From Pseudomonadota bacterium (GTDB lineage Bacteria; Pseudomonadota; Alphaproteobacteria; Rhizobiales; Aestuariivirgaceae), in the NCBI GenBank assembly GCA_016522385.1, contig JAEKFU010000443.1, forward strand, positions 1 to 5,571: a DNA stretch of 5,571 bases, in the 5' to 3' direction. Numbering within the stretch: the first letter of the stretch is position 1; each line of letters starts with the position of its first letter. The notes below the pieces were generated by a model that did no database searches, had not been told where the DNA came from, and saw nothing but the letters and a program-made list of their open reading frames with translations. Shown here piece after piece: positions 1 through 5,571 of this stretch. Made by a program: the position numbers and the translations under genes.

Positions 1-592
1 GGTTGAAGCCGACCATGTCGCGGTCGGCCAGTTGCGAAAGGGACACTGTAGGCTGGTTGGCCAACGGATCGTTCTTCGACAAGAGGACATAGGGCGGCGT
101 CGTGATCAGCGGCTCGAAATGCACCGATGGGCTCGGATACATGTCGTAGGTCAATGCAACCTCGATCGAGCCGTTCGCCAGCATGTGGTTCAGTTCGTCG
201 AGATCGGCTTCATGAACCTGAACCGAGATATCGAGATTGCGTTCCTTCAGTCCTTTTAGAATGATCGGGATCATGAACGGCGCGGTTGGCAGGAAGCAAC
301 CGACCTCAATGACGCCTTGCGGGTTCTGGCGGATGTTTCTCGCTTCGGTTTCGAATTCCTGGGCGCTTTCCAGCATCCGTCTTGCGCGTGAGACAAACCG
401 TCGTCCTACCGGGGTCAACGTGATTCTGTGCGGTCGCTCACGGATGAACAGGTTGAGCCCGAATTCGTCCTCGATCTTCTGGATGGCCGCACTGATGGCA
501 GGTTGGGAAATGGCCAATCTCTGCGCTGCTGCGGAGATGCTGCCATTATCCGCGACGGCGACGAGATAGGTTAGCTGACGGAGCGGGGTCAT
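1..592 (-). CDS. LysR-type transcriptional regulator, 3' part missing
   Basis: N-terminal 197 codons of a LysR-family DNA-binding regulator; the frame stays open to the left edge, so roughly the last third of a usual ~300-residue protein is missing. The protein begins MTPLRQLTYLVAVADNGS. A winged helix-turn-helix covers about residues 4-63: the helix-turn-helix is near 18-37 (SISAAAQRLAISQPAISAAI), followed by the family's LF-x-R segment and LTPVG at 59-63. A linker helix follows (about 64-90), and the effector-binding domain starts near residue 93 (GVIEVGCFLP). The ATG at 592 is chosen because the helix-turn-helix lies at the usual distance from it; the Shine-Dalgarno is weak (GGA about 10 bases upstream). 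It is transcribed away from the transport operon, the classic arrangement in which a LysR-type protein controls its divergent neighbour and itself. The inducer cannot be read from the sequence; a substrate or product of the importer/aminotransferase pathway is the natural guess. Confidence 0.95.
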   Translation of the reverse strand, partial: MTPLRQLTYLVAVADNGSISAAAQRLAISQPAISAAIQKIEDEFGLNLFIRERPHRITLTPVGRRFVSRARRMLESAQEFETEARNIRQNPQGVIEVGCFLPTAPFMIPIILKGLKERNLDISVQVHEADLDELNHMLANGSIEVALTYDMYPSPSVHFEPLITTPPYVLLSKNDPLANQPTVSLSQLADRDMVGFN

Positions 593-623
593 TATAAATT
601 TTTCCGAGGTTAAGAGACATAAT

Positions 624-652
624 AATCTATTTTACAAATATAAGACCGTCAA
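624..652 (-). promoter_or_regulatory. Candidate sigma-70-type promoter of the LysR-type gene
   Basis: Read on the minus strand, TTGACG (652-647; five of six consensus bases) is followed after exactly 17 bases by TAGATT (629-624; four of six). This would start transcription near 617, about 25 bases before the regulator's ATG. Spacing and position fit, but no transcript data support it. Confidence 0.45.
628..640. promoter_or_regulatory. Candidate LysR-type operator (T-N11-A)
   Basis: TATTTTACAAATA is a T-N11-A sequence with perfect 5-base inverted arms (TATTT/AAATA) around a 3-base centre, the form typical of LysR-family sites. It lies inside the regulator's candidate core promoter and overlaps the -35 of the candidate operon promoter, so binding could block both or couple them. 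A weaker T-N11-A with 3-base arms sits at 610-622, centred 18 bases away. AT-rich DNA yields such patterns by chance. Confidence 0.35.
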
Positions 653-660
653 ACTAGCAT
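631..660 (+). promoter_or_regulatory. Candidate promoter of the ABC transport operon
   Basis: TTTACA (631-636; five of six -35 bases) is followed after 18 bases by TAGCAT (655-660; four of six -10 bases). Transcription would start near 667, leaving a leader of about 109 bases before the GTG at 776. It overlaps the regulator's candidate promoter on the other strand. An alternative -35-like TTGACC at 713-718 has no good -10 partner at 16-18 bases. A promoter activated by a LysR-type protein may be a poor consensus match, so this call is tentative. Confidence 0.3.
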
Positions 661-697
661 GCTGGGCAGAGCTTCAGCGGCTGCCATTCGACTGTCA

Positions 698-710
698 TGC
701 AACAAATGCA
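698..710. promoter_or_regulatory. Second candidate T-N11-A site
   Basis: TGCAACAAATGCA has TGCA at both ends and fits T-N11-A. It lies 66-78 bases upstream of the ATPase GTG and just before TTGACC at 713. Because TGCA is its own reverse complement, the element is both a direct and an inverted repeat. The arms are only 4 bases, so chance occurrence is quite possible. Confidence 0.2.
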
Positions 711-760
711 GATTGACCGCCAGGGTCCGCAAGTACACCGGCTAACAACAAGAAGCTCGT

Positions 761-767
761 AGGAGGG
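761..767 (+). promoter_or_regulatory. Ribosome binding site of the ATPase gene
   Basis: AGGAGGG lies 8 bases before the GTG at 776. This near-perfect Shine-Dalgarno, followed directly by the conserved N-terminus MASITLRNISKSFG, fixes the GTG as the start. Confidence 0.85.
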
Positions 768-775
768 ATATCCAG

Positions 776-1933
776 GTGGCATCGATCACACTGCGGAATA
801 TCTCAAAGAGCTTTGGCACCACGCGTGTTATCAACAATGTCAATATCGACATCGTTGATGGAGAGTTTCTGACCCTGGTCGGGCCTTCAGGTTGCGGCAA
901 ATCCACGACGTTGCGCATCATCGCCGGGCTGGAAGCCCAGAGCGCCGGTGATGTCGAAATCGATGGCAAGGTCGTCAATGAAATCCGGCCGAGCCGCCGT
1001 GATCTGGCAATGGTGTTCCAGTCTTATGCGCTCTATCCGCACCTGAACGTCTATCAGAACCTGGCAACGCCGCTCATGCTGCGCGATCTCGATTTCTGGG
1101 AACGCTTCCCGCTCGTCGGTGCTCTATTGCCGGGCCGCAAGCCGAAGGTGCAGGCACTCAATGCTGTCGTGCGAGAAGTGGCAGAAACACTGAAAATCGA
1201 ACATCTGCTGGACCGCAAACCGGGTCAGTTGTCGGGCGGTCAGCGGCAGCGGGTGGCGCTTGGACGGGCCATGGTCCGCAAGCCCGCGGCCTTTTTGATG
1301 GATGAGCCGCTTTCCAATCTCGATGCCGGCCTGCGGGTGCATATGCGCGCTGAGCTGGCCGGCCTGCACCGCAGCCTTGGAACGACCTTCGTTTATGTCA
1401 CGCATGACCAGGCCGAGGCTTTGACCATGTCGACCCGCATGGCGGTGATGATGGACGGCGACATGCTGCAGATCGGCAAGCCGGACGAGGTTTACGACGA
1501 CCCGCAGAACCTTCGCGTTGCGGAGTTTATCGGCAGTCCGCAGATCAACGTACTTCCCGGCGAGAGCGATGCGCAAGGACGGGTCACTTGTGCCGGCGTT
1601 TCGCTTGTACGCAACCTGAAGCAGACTGCCGGGCAAAACCTCTCCGTGGGTCTGCGTCCTGAACATCTTGAATATCGCGAGAAACCGGCCAAGGACTGTT
1701 TTTCAGGTCAGCTCACCTATAAGGAGAACCTCGGCTCGGACGTCTATCTGCATGTCGCTCTGCATGACGGTGCACACAACATCATCGTTCGCGCTCAGCC
1801 GCATACGGCAGACGACATTTCCATCGGCGATACGGTGAGCGTCGGCCATGTGCCAGGCAAGGCCTTGGTGTTCGACTCAAATGGCGAACGATTGGCCATG
1901 GTCGCAAGCGGCAAGGCCAGAAAGGTCGCATGA
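776..1933 (+). CDS. ABC importer ATPase, UgpC/MalK type
   Basis: 385-residue ATP-hydrolysing subunit of a CUT1-type importer, acting as a homodimer on the cytoplasmic face of the two permeases. Visible motifs in order: Walker A GPSGCGKST (36-44), Q-loop Q82, signature LSGGQRQR (152-159), Walker B FLMDEP (173-178), D-loop SNLD (180-183) and switch histidine H210. All catalytic residues are present. The C-terminal part, after about residue 240, is the MalK-like OB-fold/TOBE regulatory domain, with GSPQIN at 253-258 and GLRPEH at 292-297. Between the Q-loop and signature motif there are about 18 more residues than in E. coli MalK, including FPLVGALLPGRK. The start is GTG. The stop overlaps the next gene's ATG in an ATGA, indicating translational coupling. 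It is most like sn-glycerol-3-phosphate or sugar importer ATPases; the solute is not determined by this subunit, so no symbol is given. Confidence 0.96.
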   Translation: MASITLRNISKSFGTTRVINNVNIDIVDGEFLTLVGPSGCGKSTTLRIIAGLEAQSAGDVEIDGKVVNEIRPSRRDLAMVFQSYALYPHLNVYQNLATPLMLRDLDFWERFPLVGALLPGRKPKVQALNAVVREVAETLKIEHLLDRKPGQLSGGQRQRVALGRAMVRKPAAFLMDEPLSNLDAGLRVHMRAELAGLHRSLGTTFVYVTHDQAEALTMSTRMAVMMDGDMLQIGKPDEVYDDPQNLRVAEFIGSPQINVLPGESDAQGRVTCAGVSLVRNLKQTAGQNLSVGLRPEHLEYREKPAKDCFSGQLTYKENLGSDVYLHVALHDGAHNIIVRAQPHTADDISIGDTVSVGHVPGKALVFDSNGERLAMVASGKARKVA

Positions 1934-2886
1934 TGTTCAGGTCACGGGCTTATTTCTGGTTCGTTGCACCAGCGATCATCCTGATGATCGTCATCCTGAT
2001 CGCGCCCGTCTTCGTCGCTGCGGTCCTGTCGTTTTCCGACTACAACCTCGGTAATCCGGATTTCAACTGGGTCGGCTTCAAGAACTACGCCGCGCTCATG
2101 AAGTACTCCAGCTACAAGAAGATGTTCACGGCCTCGCTGTTCTACGTCTTCCTCGTTGTCCCGATTTCCGTCGGACTAGGCCTTGGCGCCGCGCTGTTGA
2201 TCTCGACCTTGCGCTTCGGCGGTGAGCTCTACAAGGCGGTCTTTTTCCTGCCGGTCATGGCAACCCTTCTCGCCATGGCGATCGTCTGGGAATTCGCCCT
2301 GCATCCGGTTGTCGGCGTTGTCAATGACGTGCTGAGAAGCGGCTGTGACATCGGCTGGCTGCACAGCCTGCTGACCAGTTCGTGGCTCGGCTTCGATCCG
2401 GCCCAAAGCTGGTACGGCAATGCCTGCGCCGACGATTTTCCGCTGTGGCTCGGCGACAAGAGATACGCCCTCGGCACGATCGCCTTTATCGGCATCTGGC
2501 AGGCTTTCGGCTTCAACATGGTGCTCTACCTGGCCGGGCTCACATCGGTGCCGCGCGAACTCTACAACGCGGCGCATATGGATGGCGCCGACAGTGCCTG
2601 GGAGCGCTTCAAGCTCGTCACCTGGCCGATGCTCGGTCCGACCCATGTTTTCGTGGTCACCATCACATCGATCCGTTCGTTCCAGGTCTTCGACACGGTC
2701 GAGGCCCTGACCCGCGGCGGTCCGAGCAAGTCGACTTACGTGATGGTCTACGCCATGTTCGAAAAGGGTGTGAAACAGAACCTGCTTGGTGTGGGTTCTG
2801 CGCTCACCGTCGTGTTCCTCGCTTTCGTCCTGATCCTGACGATAACCCAGGTCTGGTTCGTCAACCGGAGGGTGCACTACGCATGA
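1930..2886 (+). CDS. ABC importer permease, UgpA/MalF type
   Basis: 318-residue inner-membrane permease of the binding-protein-dependent CUT1 group. Six likely membrane helices: about 9-35, 68-92, 101-124, 181-205, 239-255 and 286-311. The EAA loop that docks the ATPase lies at about 210-235 (core AAHMDGADSAWERF, 214-227), between helices 4 and 5. After it comes the family-typical SFQVFDTVEALTRGGP (250-265). The loop between helices 3 and 4 (about 125-180), predicted periplasmic, appears roughly 25 residues longer than usual and carries the protein's only two cysteines, C139 and C166. The start ATG overlaps the ATPase stop, and the gene's own TGA overlaps the next permease's ATG, so the three proteins are probably made in step. 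It pairs with the following permease to form the channel. Confidence 0.95.
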   Translation: MMFRSRAYFWFVAPAIILMIVILIAPVFVAAVLSFSDYNLGNPDFNWVGFKNYAALMKYSSYKKMFTASLFYVFLVVPISVGLGLGAALLISTLRFGGELYKAVFFLPVMATLLAMAIVWEFALHPVVGVVNDVLRSGCDIGWLHSLLTSSWLGFDPAQSWYGNACADDFPLWLGDKRYALGTIAFIGIWQAFGFNMVLYLAGLTSVPRELYNAAHMDGADSAWERFKLVTWPMLGPTHVFVVTITSIRSFQVFDTVEALTRGGPSKSTYVMVYAMFEKGVKQNLLGVGSALTVVFLAFVLILTITQVWFVNRRVHYA

Positions 2887-3779
2887 CTGCGCATACAAAC
2901 TCGTTCGGTGAATTCCTCAAACATGTCGTTCTGCTGTTCGGTGCCGTCATTGTGCTGCTGCCGTTCTATCTGATGATCTCTTACTCGCTGAAATCTCCAG
3001 CCGAAATAGAGAGCAATACGGGCGGGCTCATCGGCAGTCAGCAGATCATGACGGATCGCCGGTGCATCAAGGAGGGCAACCCGCCCGAGCAATGCGAGAT
3101 GCGGCCGATCGTTTACAACTACACTGCTGCCTTCAAGGAGGCGCCGCTACTGCGCTACATGATGAACGGTGTTCTGGTCACCGTGTCGATCTTCCTCATT
3201 CAAGTGGTGGTGGCGCTGCCGTGTGCCTATGCACTGGCAAAACTGCGGTTCTGGGGGCGCGATGTCGTCTTTGGGCTGGTGATTTTCTGCCTGTTGATCC
3301 CGGTGCACGCGATCGCGCTGCCGCTGTACATCATGCTGGCCAAGGCAGGGCTCACCAACACCTATGCTGCGCTGGTGATCCCTTGGACCATATCGGTGTT
3401 CGGCATCTTCCTGATGCGGCAGTTTTTCAAGACCGTACCTGACGATCTGATCGATGCAGCCCGCATGGACGGCATGAGCGAGTTCTCGATCGTCTGGCGG
3501 GTGATGCTGCCGACGGCCATTCCGGCGCTTCTGGCCTTCGGCATCTTCTCCATCGTGGCGCACTGGAATGACTACTACTGGCCGCGCGTCGTCATCACCG
3601 GTGACCGGGACCTCATGACGCCGCCATTGGGCCTGCGCATGTTCAAGTCCGATCTCGATGGCAACGAGTACGGTCCGATGATGGCCGCAACCACGGTGAT
3701 CGTCACGCCGCTGGTTGTGGCTTTCCTGCTGGCGCAGCGCCGTTTCATAGAAGGGATCACGCTGACGGGCATGAAATAG
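2883..3779 (+). CDS. ABC importer permease, UgpE/MalG type
   Basis: 298-residue second permease of the importer. The start is the ATG of the ATGA overlapping the previous stop; the frame is open much further upstream, but that stretch lies wholly inside the first permease gene and gives arginine-rich non-membrane protein. Likely helices: about 14-34, 93-118, 126-152, 159-180, 212-232 and a last one near 267-287. The EAA loop is at 188-210 (core DLIDAARMDG). The C-terminus, RRFIEGITLTGMK, is the classic MalG/UgpE ending. The first periplasmic loop (about 35-92) is longer than normal, with a polar insert of about 20 residues that carries C61 and C71 in RRCIKEGNPPEQCEMR. Two further cysteines (C114, C136) lie in or near helices 2 and 3. 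Confidence 0.95.
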   Translation: MTAHTNSFGEFLKHVVLLFGAVIVLLPFYLMISYSLKSPAEIESNTGGLIGSQQIMTDRRCIKEGNPPEQCEMRPIVYNYTAAFKEAPLLRYMMNGVLVTVSIFLIQVVVALPCAYALAKLRFWGRDVVFGLVIFCLLIPVHAIALPLYIMLAKAGLTNTYAALVIPWTISVFGIFLMRQFFKTVPDDLIDAARMDGMSEFSIVWRVMLPTAIPALLAFGIFSIVAHWNDYYWPRVVITGDRDLMTPPLGLRMFKSDLDGNEYGPMMAATTVIVTPLVVAFLLAQRRFIEGITLTGMK

Positions 3780-3896
3780 GGCAACAGATTCAAGGAATTC
3801 CGGCAACGGATTGAGTTCAGCCGGGAGGTGCGAGGAAACCCCGTCCTCAGTCGCAAGGAACACAAGGGGACTATCAAAACAGGAGGAAAAGTCGAA
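3780..3896 (+). other. Gap between permease and binding-protein genes
   Basis: This 117-base stretch contrasts with the overlapping junctions upstream. It contains an EcoRI-like palindrome (GGAATTCC, 3794-3801) and an imperfect hairpin near 3829-3855: TGCGA pairs with TCGCA, with an inner GGA/TCC pairing. It has no T-rich tail, so it is not a standard terminator. I see no convincing internal promoter. Such gaps often carry RNA structures that adjust binding-protein mRNA levels; that role is inferred here. Confidence 0.3.
3881..3886 (+). promoter_or_regulatory. Ribosome binding site of the binding-protein gene
   Basis: AGGAGG lies 10 bases before the ATG at 3897. It decides the start in favour of this ATG over an upstream in-frame GTG at 3828, which would put 23 residues of polar sequence ahead of the signal peptide. 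Confidence 0.85.
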
Positions 3897-5144
3897 ATGA
3901 AGTTCAGAACTGTTCTGGCCGCCGCAGTGGTGGCTACTCTGGGAACAGCTGCGTCGGTGGCACAGGCTGTGACCATCGAAGTGGGCTATCCGTATTCGGC
4001 ACTGTTCGATGTGACGTTCGAGCGGATGATGCCGGAGTTCAAGAAGGCGCATCCCGATATCGAAGTGAAATTCCGTGCGACCTATGACAACTATGAGGAC
4101 GCGACCAATTCGGTGCTGCGTGAAGCTGTTGCCAACAAGCTTCCCGACGTGACGTTCCAGGGGCTTAATCGCCAGGCGCTGCTGGTCGAAAAGGGCATTG
4201 CCAAATCACTCGAGCCGTTCATCGCCAAAGAAGCCGACTTTGCCAAGGACGGCTATCACAAGGCGATGCTTGATCTCGGGACATTCAATGACGAGGTGCA
4301 TGGTCTGCCGTTCGCCGTCTCGCTGCCCGTCGGTTACTACAACATGACGGCGCTCAAGAAAGCCGGCATCACCGAGCTGCCGAAGACCTGGGACGAGGTT
4401 ATCGCCAACTGCGAGAAGCTTCATGCCGCCGGTTACAAGAACCCGTTGTTCTGGGGCTGGAACATCACCGGCAACTGGTTCTTCCAGGCGTTGCTGTGGA
4501 GCCAGGACACGCCGATCATCAAGGCTGGCAAGATCAATTTTGACGGAACTGAAGGACTTGCTGCACTCGAGACAATGCAAAAGCTGTTCAAGGGCTGCAA
4601 GATGCTGAACCTGTCAGTCGGCGATGCCGGCAAGCCCTTTGCCGCCGGCGAAGTCGCCATGCACTTCTGGTCGACGTCGGCCGTTGGAGCCATTGAACGC
4701 TCAAAGGGTGATTTCGAACTCCAGACCGGTGAGTTCCCGGGAATGGGCGCACCGCCGAAAGGACTGCCGGCTGGTGGCAACTCGGCCATGCTGGTGTCGA
4801 CGTCGGATGATCCTGCCGTTGTTGAAGCGGCCTGGAAGTTCATCAAGTTCGCTACTTCCGGAGCTGGAGCCGCAACCGTTGCTGAAACGACAGGCTACAT
4901 GCCGCCGAACAAGGCCGCAAACGACCTGTTGGCCGACTTCTACAAGAACAACCCCAACAAGCACACGGCCGTCCGTCAGGCCGGCCTGTTGCGCGACTGG
5001 ATCGCCTATCCCGGTGACAACGGTCTCGCCATCACCCAGGTGATCTACGACAAGCTCGAAGCCATTGTCACCGGCGATTCCGACGACATGAAAGCGCTCC
5101 AGGAGGAAATGGTCGAGGAAGTCTCCGGCATGATGCCGAACTAA
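3897..5144 (+). CDS. Periplasmic solute-binding protein of the CUT1 importer
   Basis: 415-residue extracellular solute-binding protein (family 1, UgpB/MalE-like). Residues 1-24 form a Sec signal peptide: basic MKFR, a hydrophobic alanine/valine core and a VAQA cleavage site before V25. There is no lipobox cysteine, so it should be a soluble periplasmic protein. Family hallmarks: YPYSALFD near the mature N-terminus, the hinge-region stretch HGLPFAVSLPVGYYNM (135-150), KAGITELPKTWDE (155-167), FAAGEVAMHFWSTSA (248-262) and a UgpB-like C-terminal region (TTGYMPPNKAA, 331-341). An aromatic-rich segment FWGWNITGNWFF (185-196) is a plausible sugar- or polyol-stacking surface. The mature protein has exactly two cysteines, C172 and C234, which may form a disulfide. 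It sits last among the transporter genes rather than first. The solute is unknown; the gene context suggests an amino compound or its precursor. Confidence 0.95.
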   Translation: MKFRTVLAAAVVATLGTAASVAQAVTIEVGYPYSALFDVTFERMMPEFKKAHPDIEVKFRATYDNYEDATNSVLREAVANKLPDVTFQGLNRQALLVEKGIAKSLEPFIAKEADFAKDGYHKAMLDLGTFNDEVHGLPFAVSLPVGYYNMTALKKAGITELPKTWDEVIANCEKLHAAGYKNPLFWGWNITGNWFFQALLWSQDTPIIKAGKINFDGTEGLAALETMQKLFKGCKMLNLSVGDAGKPFAAGEVAMHFWSTSAVGAIERSKGDFELQTGEFPGMGAPPKGLPAGGNSAMLVSTSDDPAVVEAAWKFIKFATSGAGAATVAETTGYMPPNKAANDLLADFYKNNPNKHTAVRQAGLLRDWIAYPGDNGLAITQVIYDKLEAIVTGDSDDMKALQEEMVEEVSGMMPN

Positions 5145-5168
5145 GGCGACTACGCCGACAACATGTGT

Positions 5169-5198
5169 TTCCGGCCGGGAGCCAAGTTCCGGCCGGGA
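5169..5198 (+). repeat. GC-rich tandem repeat able to form a hairpin
   Basis: TTCCGGCCGGGA occurs twice, at 5169-5180 and 5187-5198, separated by GCCAAG. Because each copy contains the self-complementary CCGGCCGG, the copies can pair in RNA as a 12-base stem (with two G-U pairs) closed by a 6-base loop. It begins 25 bases after the binding-protein stop. No run of T follows, so it is unlikely to be a complete intrinsic terminator. It more likely protects the upstream mRNA end or reduces read-through into the aminotransferase gene. Confidence 0.6.
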
Positions 5199-5245
5199 CC
5201 AACGAGTTGATTTGAGATGCATTCACCTGCAGTACAGGATCGACC

Positions 5246-5571
5246 ATGACGACCAACCAAGAATTCGAACGCCGCCGCGATGAGAACGTCGCCCGGGCCA
5301 TCGCCTATTCCGCAACATTTACCGCCAAGCATGCCAGCAATGCTGAAGTCTGGGATGTCGAGGGCAAGCGCTATATCGACTTTTGCGGCGGTATCGGCTG
5401 TCAGAATGTCGGTCACCGGCATGAGCGGGTGGTCGACGCCATCAAGGCGCAACTCGATGATCTCACCCACACGTGTTTTCAGATCAGCCCCTATGAAAGC
5501 TATATCGCTCTGGCTGAGCGACTGAACGAGCTGGCGCCCGGCAGCTTCGAGAACAAGTCGCTGTTCTTTTC
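5246..5571 (+). CDS. GabT-like class III aminotransferase, 5' part only
   Basis: First 108 codons of a PLP-dependent class III (omega-)aminotransferase, cut by the right edge; the family is usually about 420-450 residues, so about three quarters is missing, including the PLP lysine. The N-terminus aligns by eye without gaps to E. coli GabT as I remember it: VWDVEGKRYIDF (35-46), GGI (48-50), GH (56-57) and THTCFQISPYE (74-84). I50 and Q79 fall at the same numbers as substrate- and cofactor-region residues of E. coli GabT. This favours 4-aminobutyrate or related omega-amino acid transaminase activity (amino transfer to 2-oxoglutarate) over acetylornithine aminotransferase. The ATG at 5246 has AGGA 6 bases upstream (5236-5239). 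It follows the binding-protein gene by 101 bases on the same strand, probably as part of the operon. The exact substrate may differ from 4-aminobutyrate, so no symbol is given. Confidence 0.93.
   Translation, partial: MTTNQEFERRRDENVARAIAYSATFTAKHASNAEVWDVEGKRYIDFCGGIGCQNVGHRHERVVDAIKAQLDDLTHTCFQISPYESYIALAERLNELAPGSFENKSLFF

Larger units (their letters stand above)
593..775. promoter_or_regulatory. Divergent intergenic control region
   Basis: This 183-base gap separates the regulator from the transport operon. The 70 bases next to the regulator are clearly AT-rich compared with the flanking genes, as expected of promoter DNA; the half nearer the ATPase is of ordinary composition. It holds candidate promoters in both directions, T-N11-A sites and an 8-base palindrome (AGCATGCT, 656-663). 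No open reading frame here looks real. Confidence 0.8.

Noticed and set aside
237..569. Plus-strand open frame opposite the regulator
   Set aside because: It is antisense to the helix-turn-helix region of a clear LysR-type gene and resembles no family I recognise.
593..775. Riboswitch or attenuator in the operon leader
   Set aside because: Only short palindromes (AGCATGCT, CAGCGGCTG) are visible, with no terminator-like stem plus T-run and no leader peptide that I can recognise.
2382..2882. Upstream extension of the second permease reading frame inside the first permease gene
   Set aside because: It overlaps the well-supported first permease gene completely and encodes arginine-rich sequence without membrane helices; the ATGA overlap at 2883 gives a clean start followed by a normal first helix.
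2176..2898. Minus-strand open frame (240 codons) opposite the first permease
   Set aside because: Composition is that of a shadow frame (charged, His-rich), there is no recognisable domain, and the plus-strand permease has full family motifs.
3828..3896. Upstream GTG start for the binding protein
   Set aside because: It would add 23 polar residues before an otherwise perfect signal peptide, while the ATG at 3897 has AGGAGG 10 bases upstream.
3147..4052. Long minus-strand open frame (301 codons) across the permease and binding-protein genes
   Set aside because: It is rich in His, Arg, Gln and Asp, as expected from reading GC-rich genes in the wrong frame, and it spans two convincing plus-strand genes and the gap between them.
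5169..5215. Intrinsic transcription terminator after the binding-protein gene
   Set aside because: The hairpin is strong, but the bases after it (GACCAACGAGTTGATTTG) contain no T-run, so a complete intrinsic terminator is not supported.
4701..5222. Minus-strand open frame opposite the binding-protein C-terminus
   Set aside because: It is a shadow of a conserved plus-strand gene with no ribosome site or family match that I can see.

Overview
The window holds most of one catabolic-type locus: a divergent LysR-type regulator (minus strand, cut by the left edge), then on the plus strand a complete ABC importer in the order ATPase, permease, permease, periplasmic binding protein, then the first 108 codons of a GabT-like class III aminotransferase that runs off the right edge. 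The moderately GC-rich coding sequence, the ATGA-coupled genes and the style of the proteins (a UgpC/MalK-type ATPase with an extra segment before the signature motif) suggest an alphaproteobacterium, probably of the Rhizobiales/Hyphomicrobiales. That is inference from family resemblance, not a database match.

Layout: 1-592 is the LysR-type regulator (reverse). 593-775 is the divergent control region, AT-rich near the regulator, with overlapping candidate promoters and T-N11-A sites. 776-1933 is the ATPase, read from a GTG behind a strong Shine-Dalgarno. 1930-2886 and 2883-3779 are the two permeases; both junctions are 4-base ATGA stop/start overlaps. 3780-3896 is a 117-base gap ending in a strong Shine-Dalgarno. 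3897-5144 is the binding protein with a Sec signal peptide. 5145-5245 holds a GC-rich direct repeat that can fold into a hairpin. 5246-5571 is the start of the aminotransferase.

As a system, the binding protein would capture a solute in the periplasm, the two permeases would move it across the inner membrane driven by a homodimer of the ATPase, and the aminotransferase would probably act on the solute or a breakdown product, all under the LysR-type regulator. The importer belongs to the carbohydrate uptake (CUT1; Mal/Ugp) group, while the enzyme looks like a 4-aminobutyrate/omega-amino acid transaminase. The solute may therefore be an amino-containing polyol, sugar or related compound, but the sequence does not identify it.

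The families are all known. The points most worth a second look are the paired cysteines in all three periplasm-facing parts of the importer, the pairing of a CUT1 importer with a GabT-type enzyme, and the compact divergent regulatory region. I found no RNA gene, CRISPR array, insertion sequence or phage feature.
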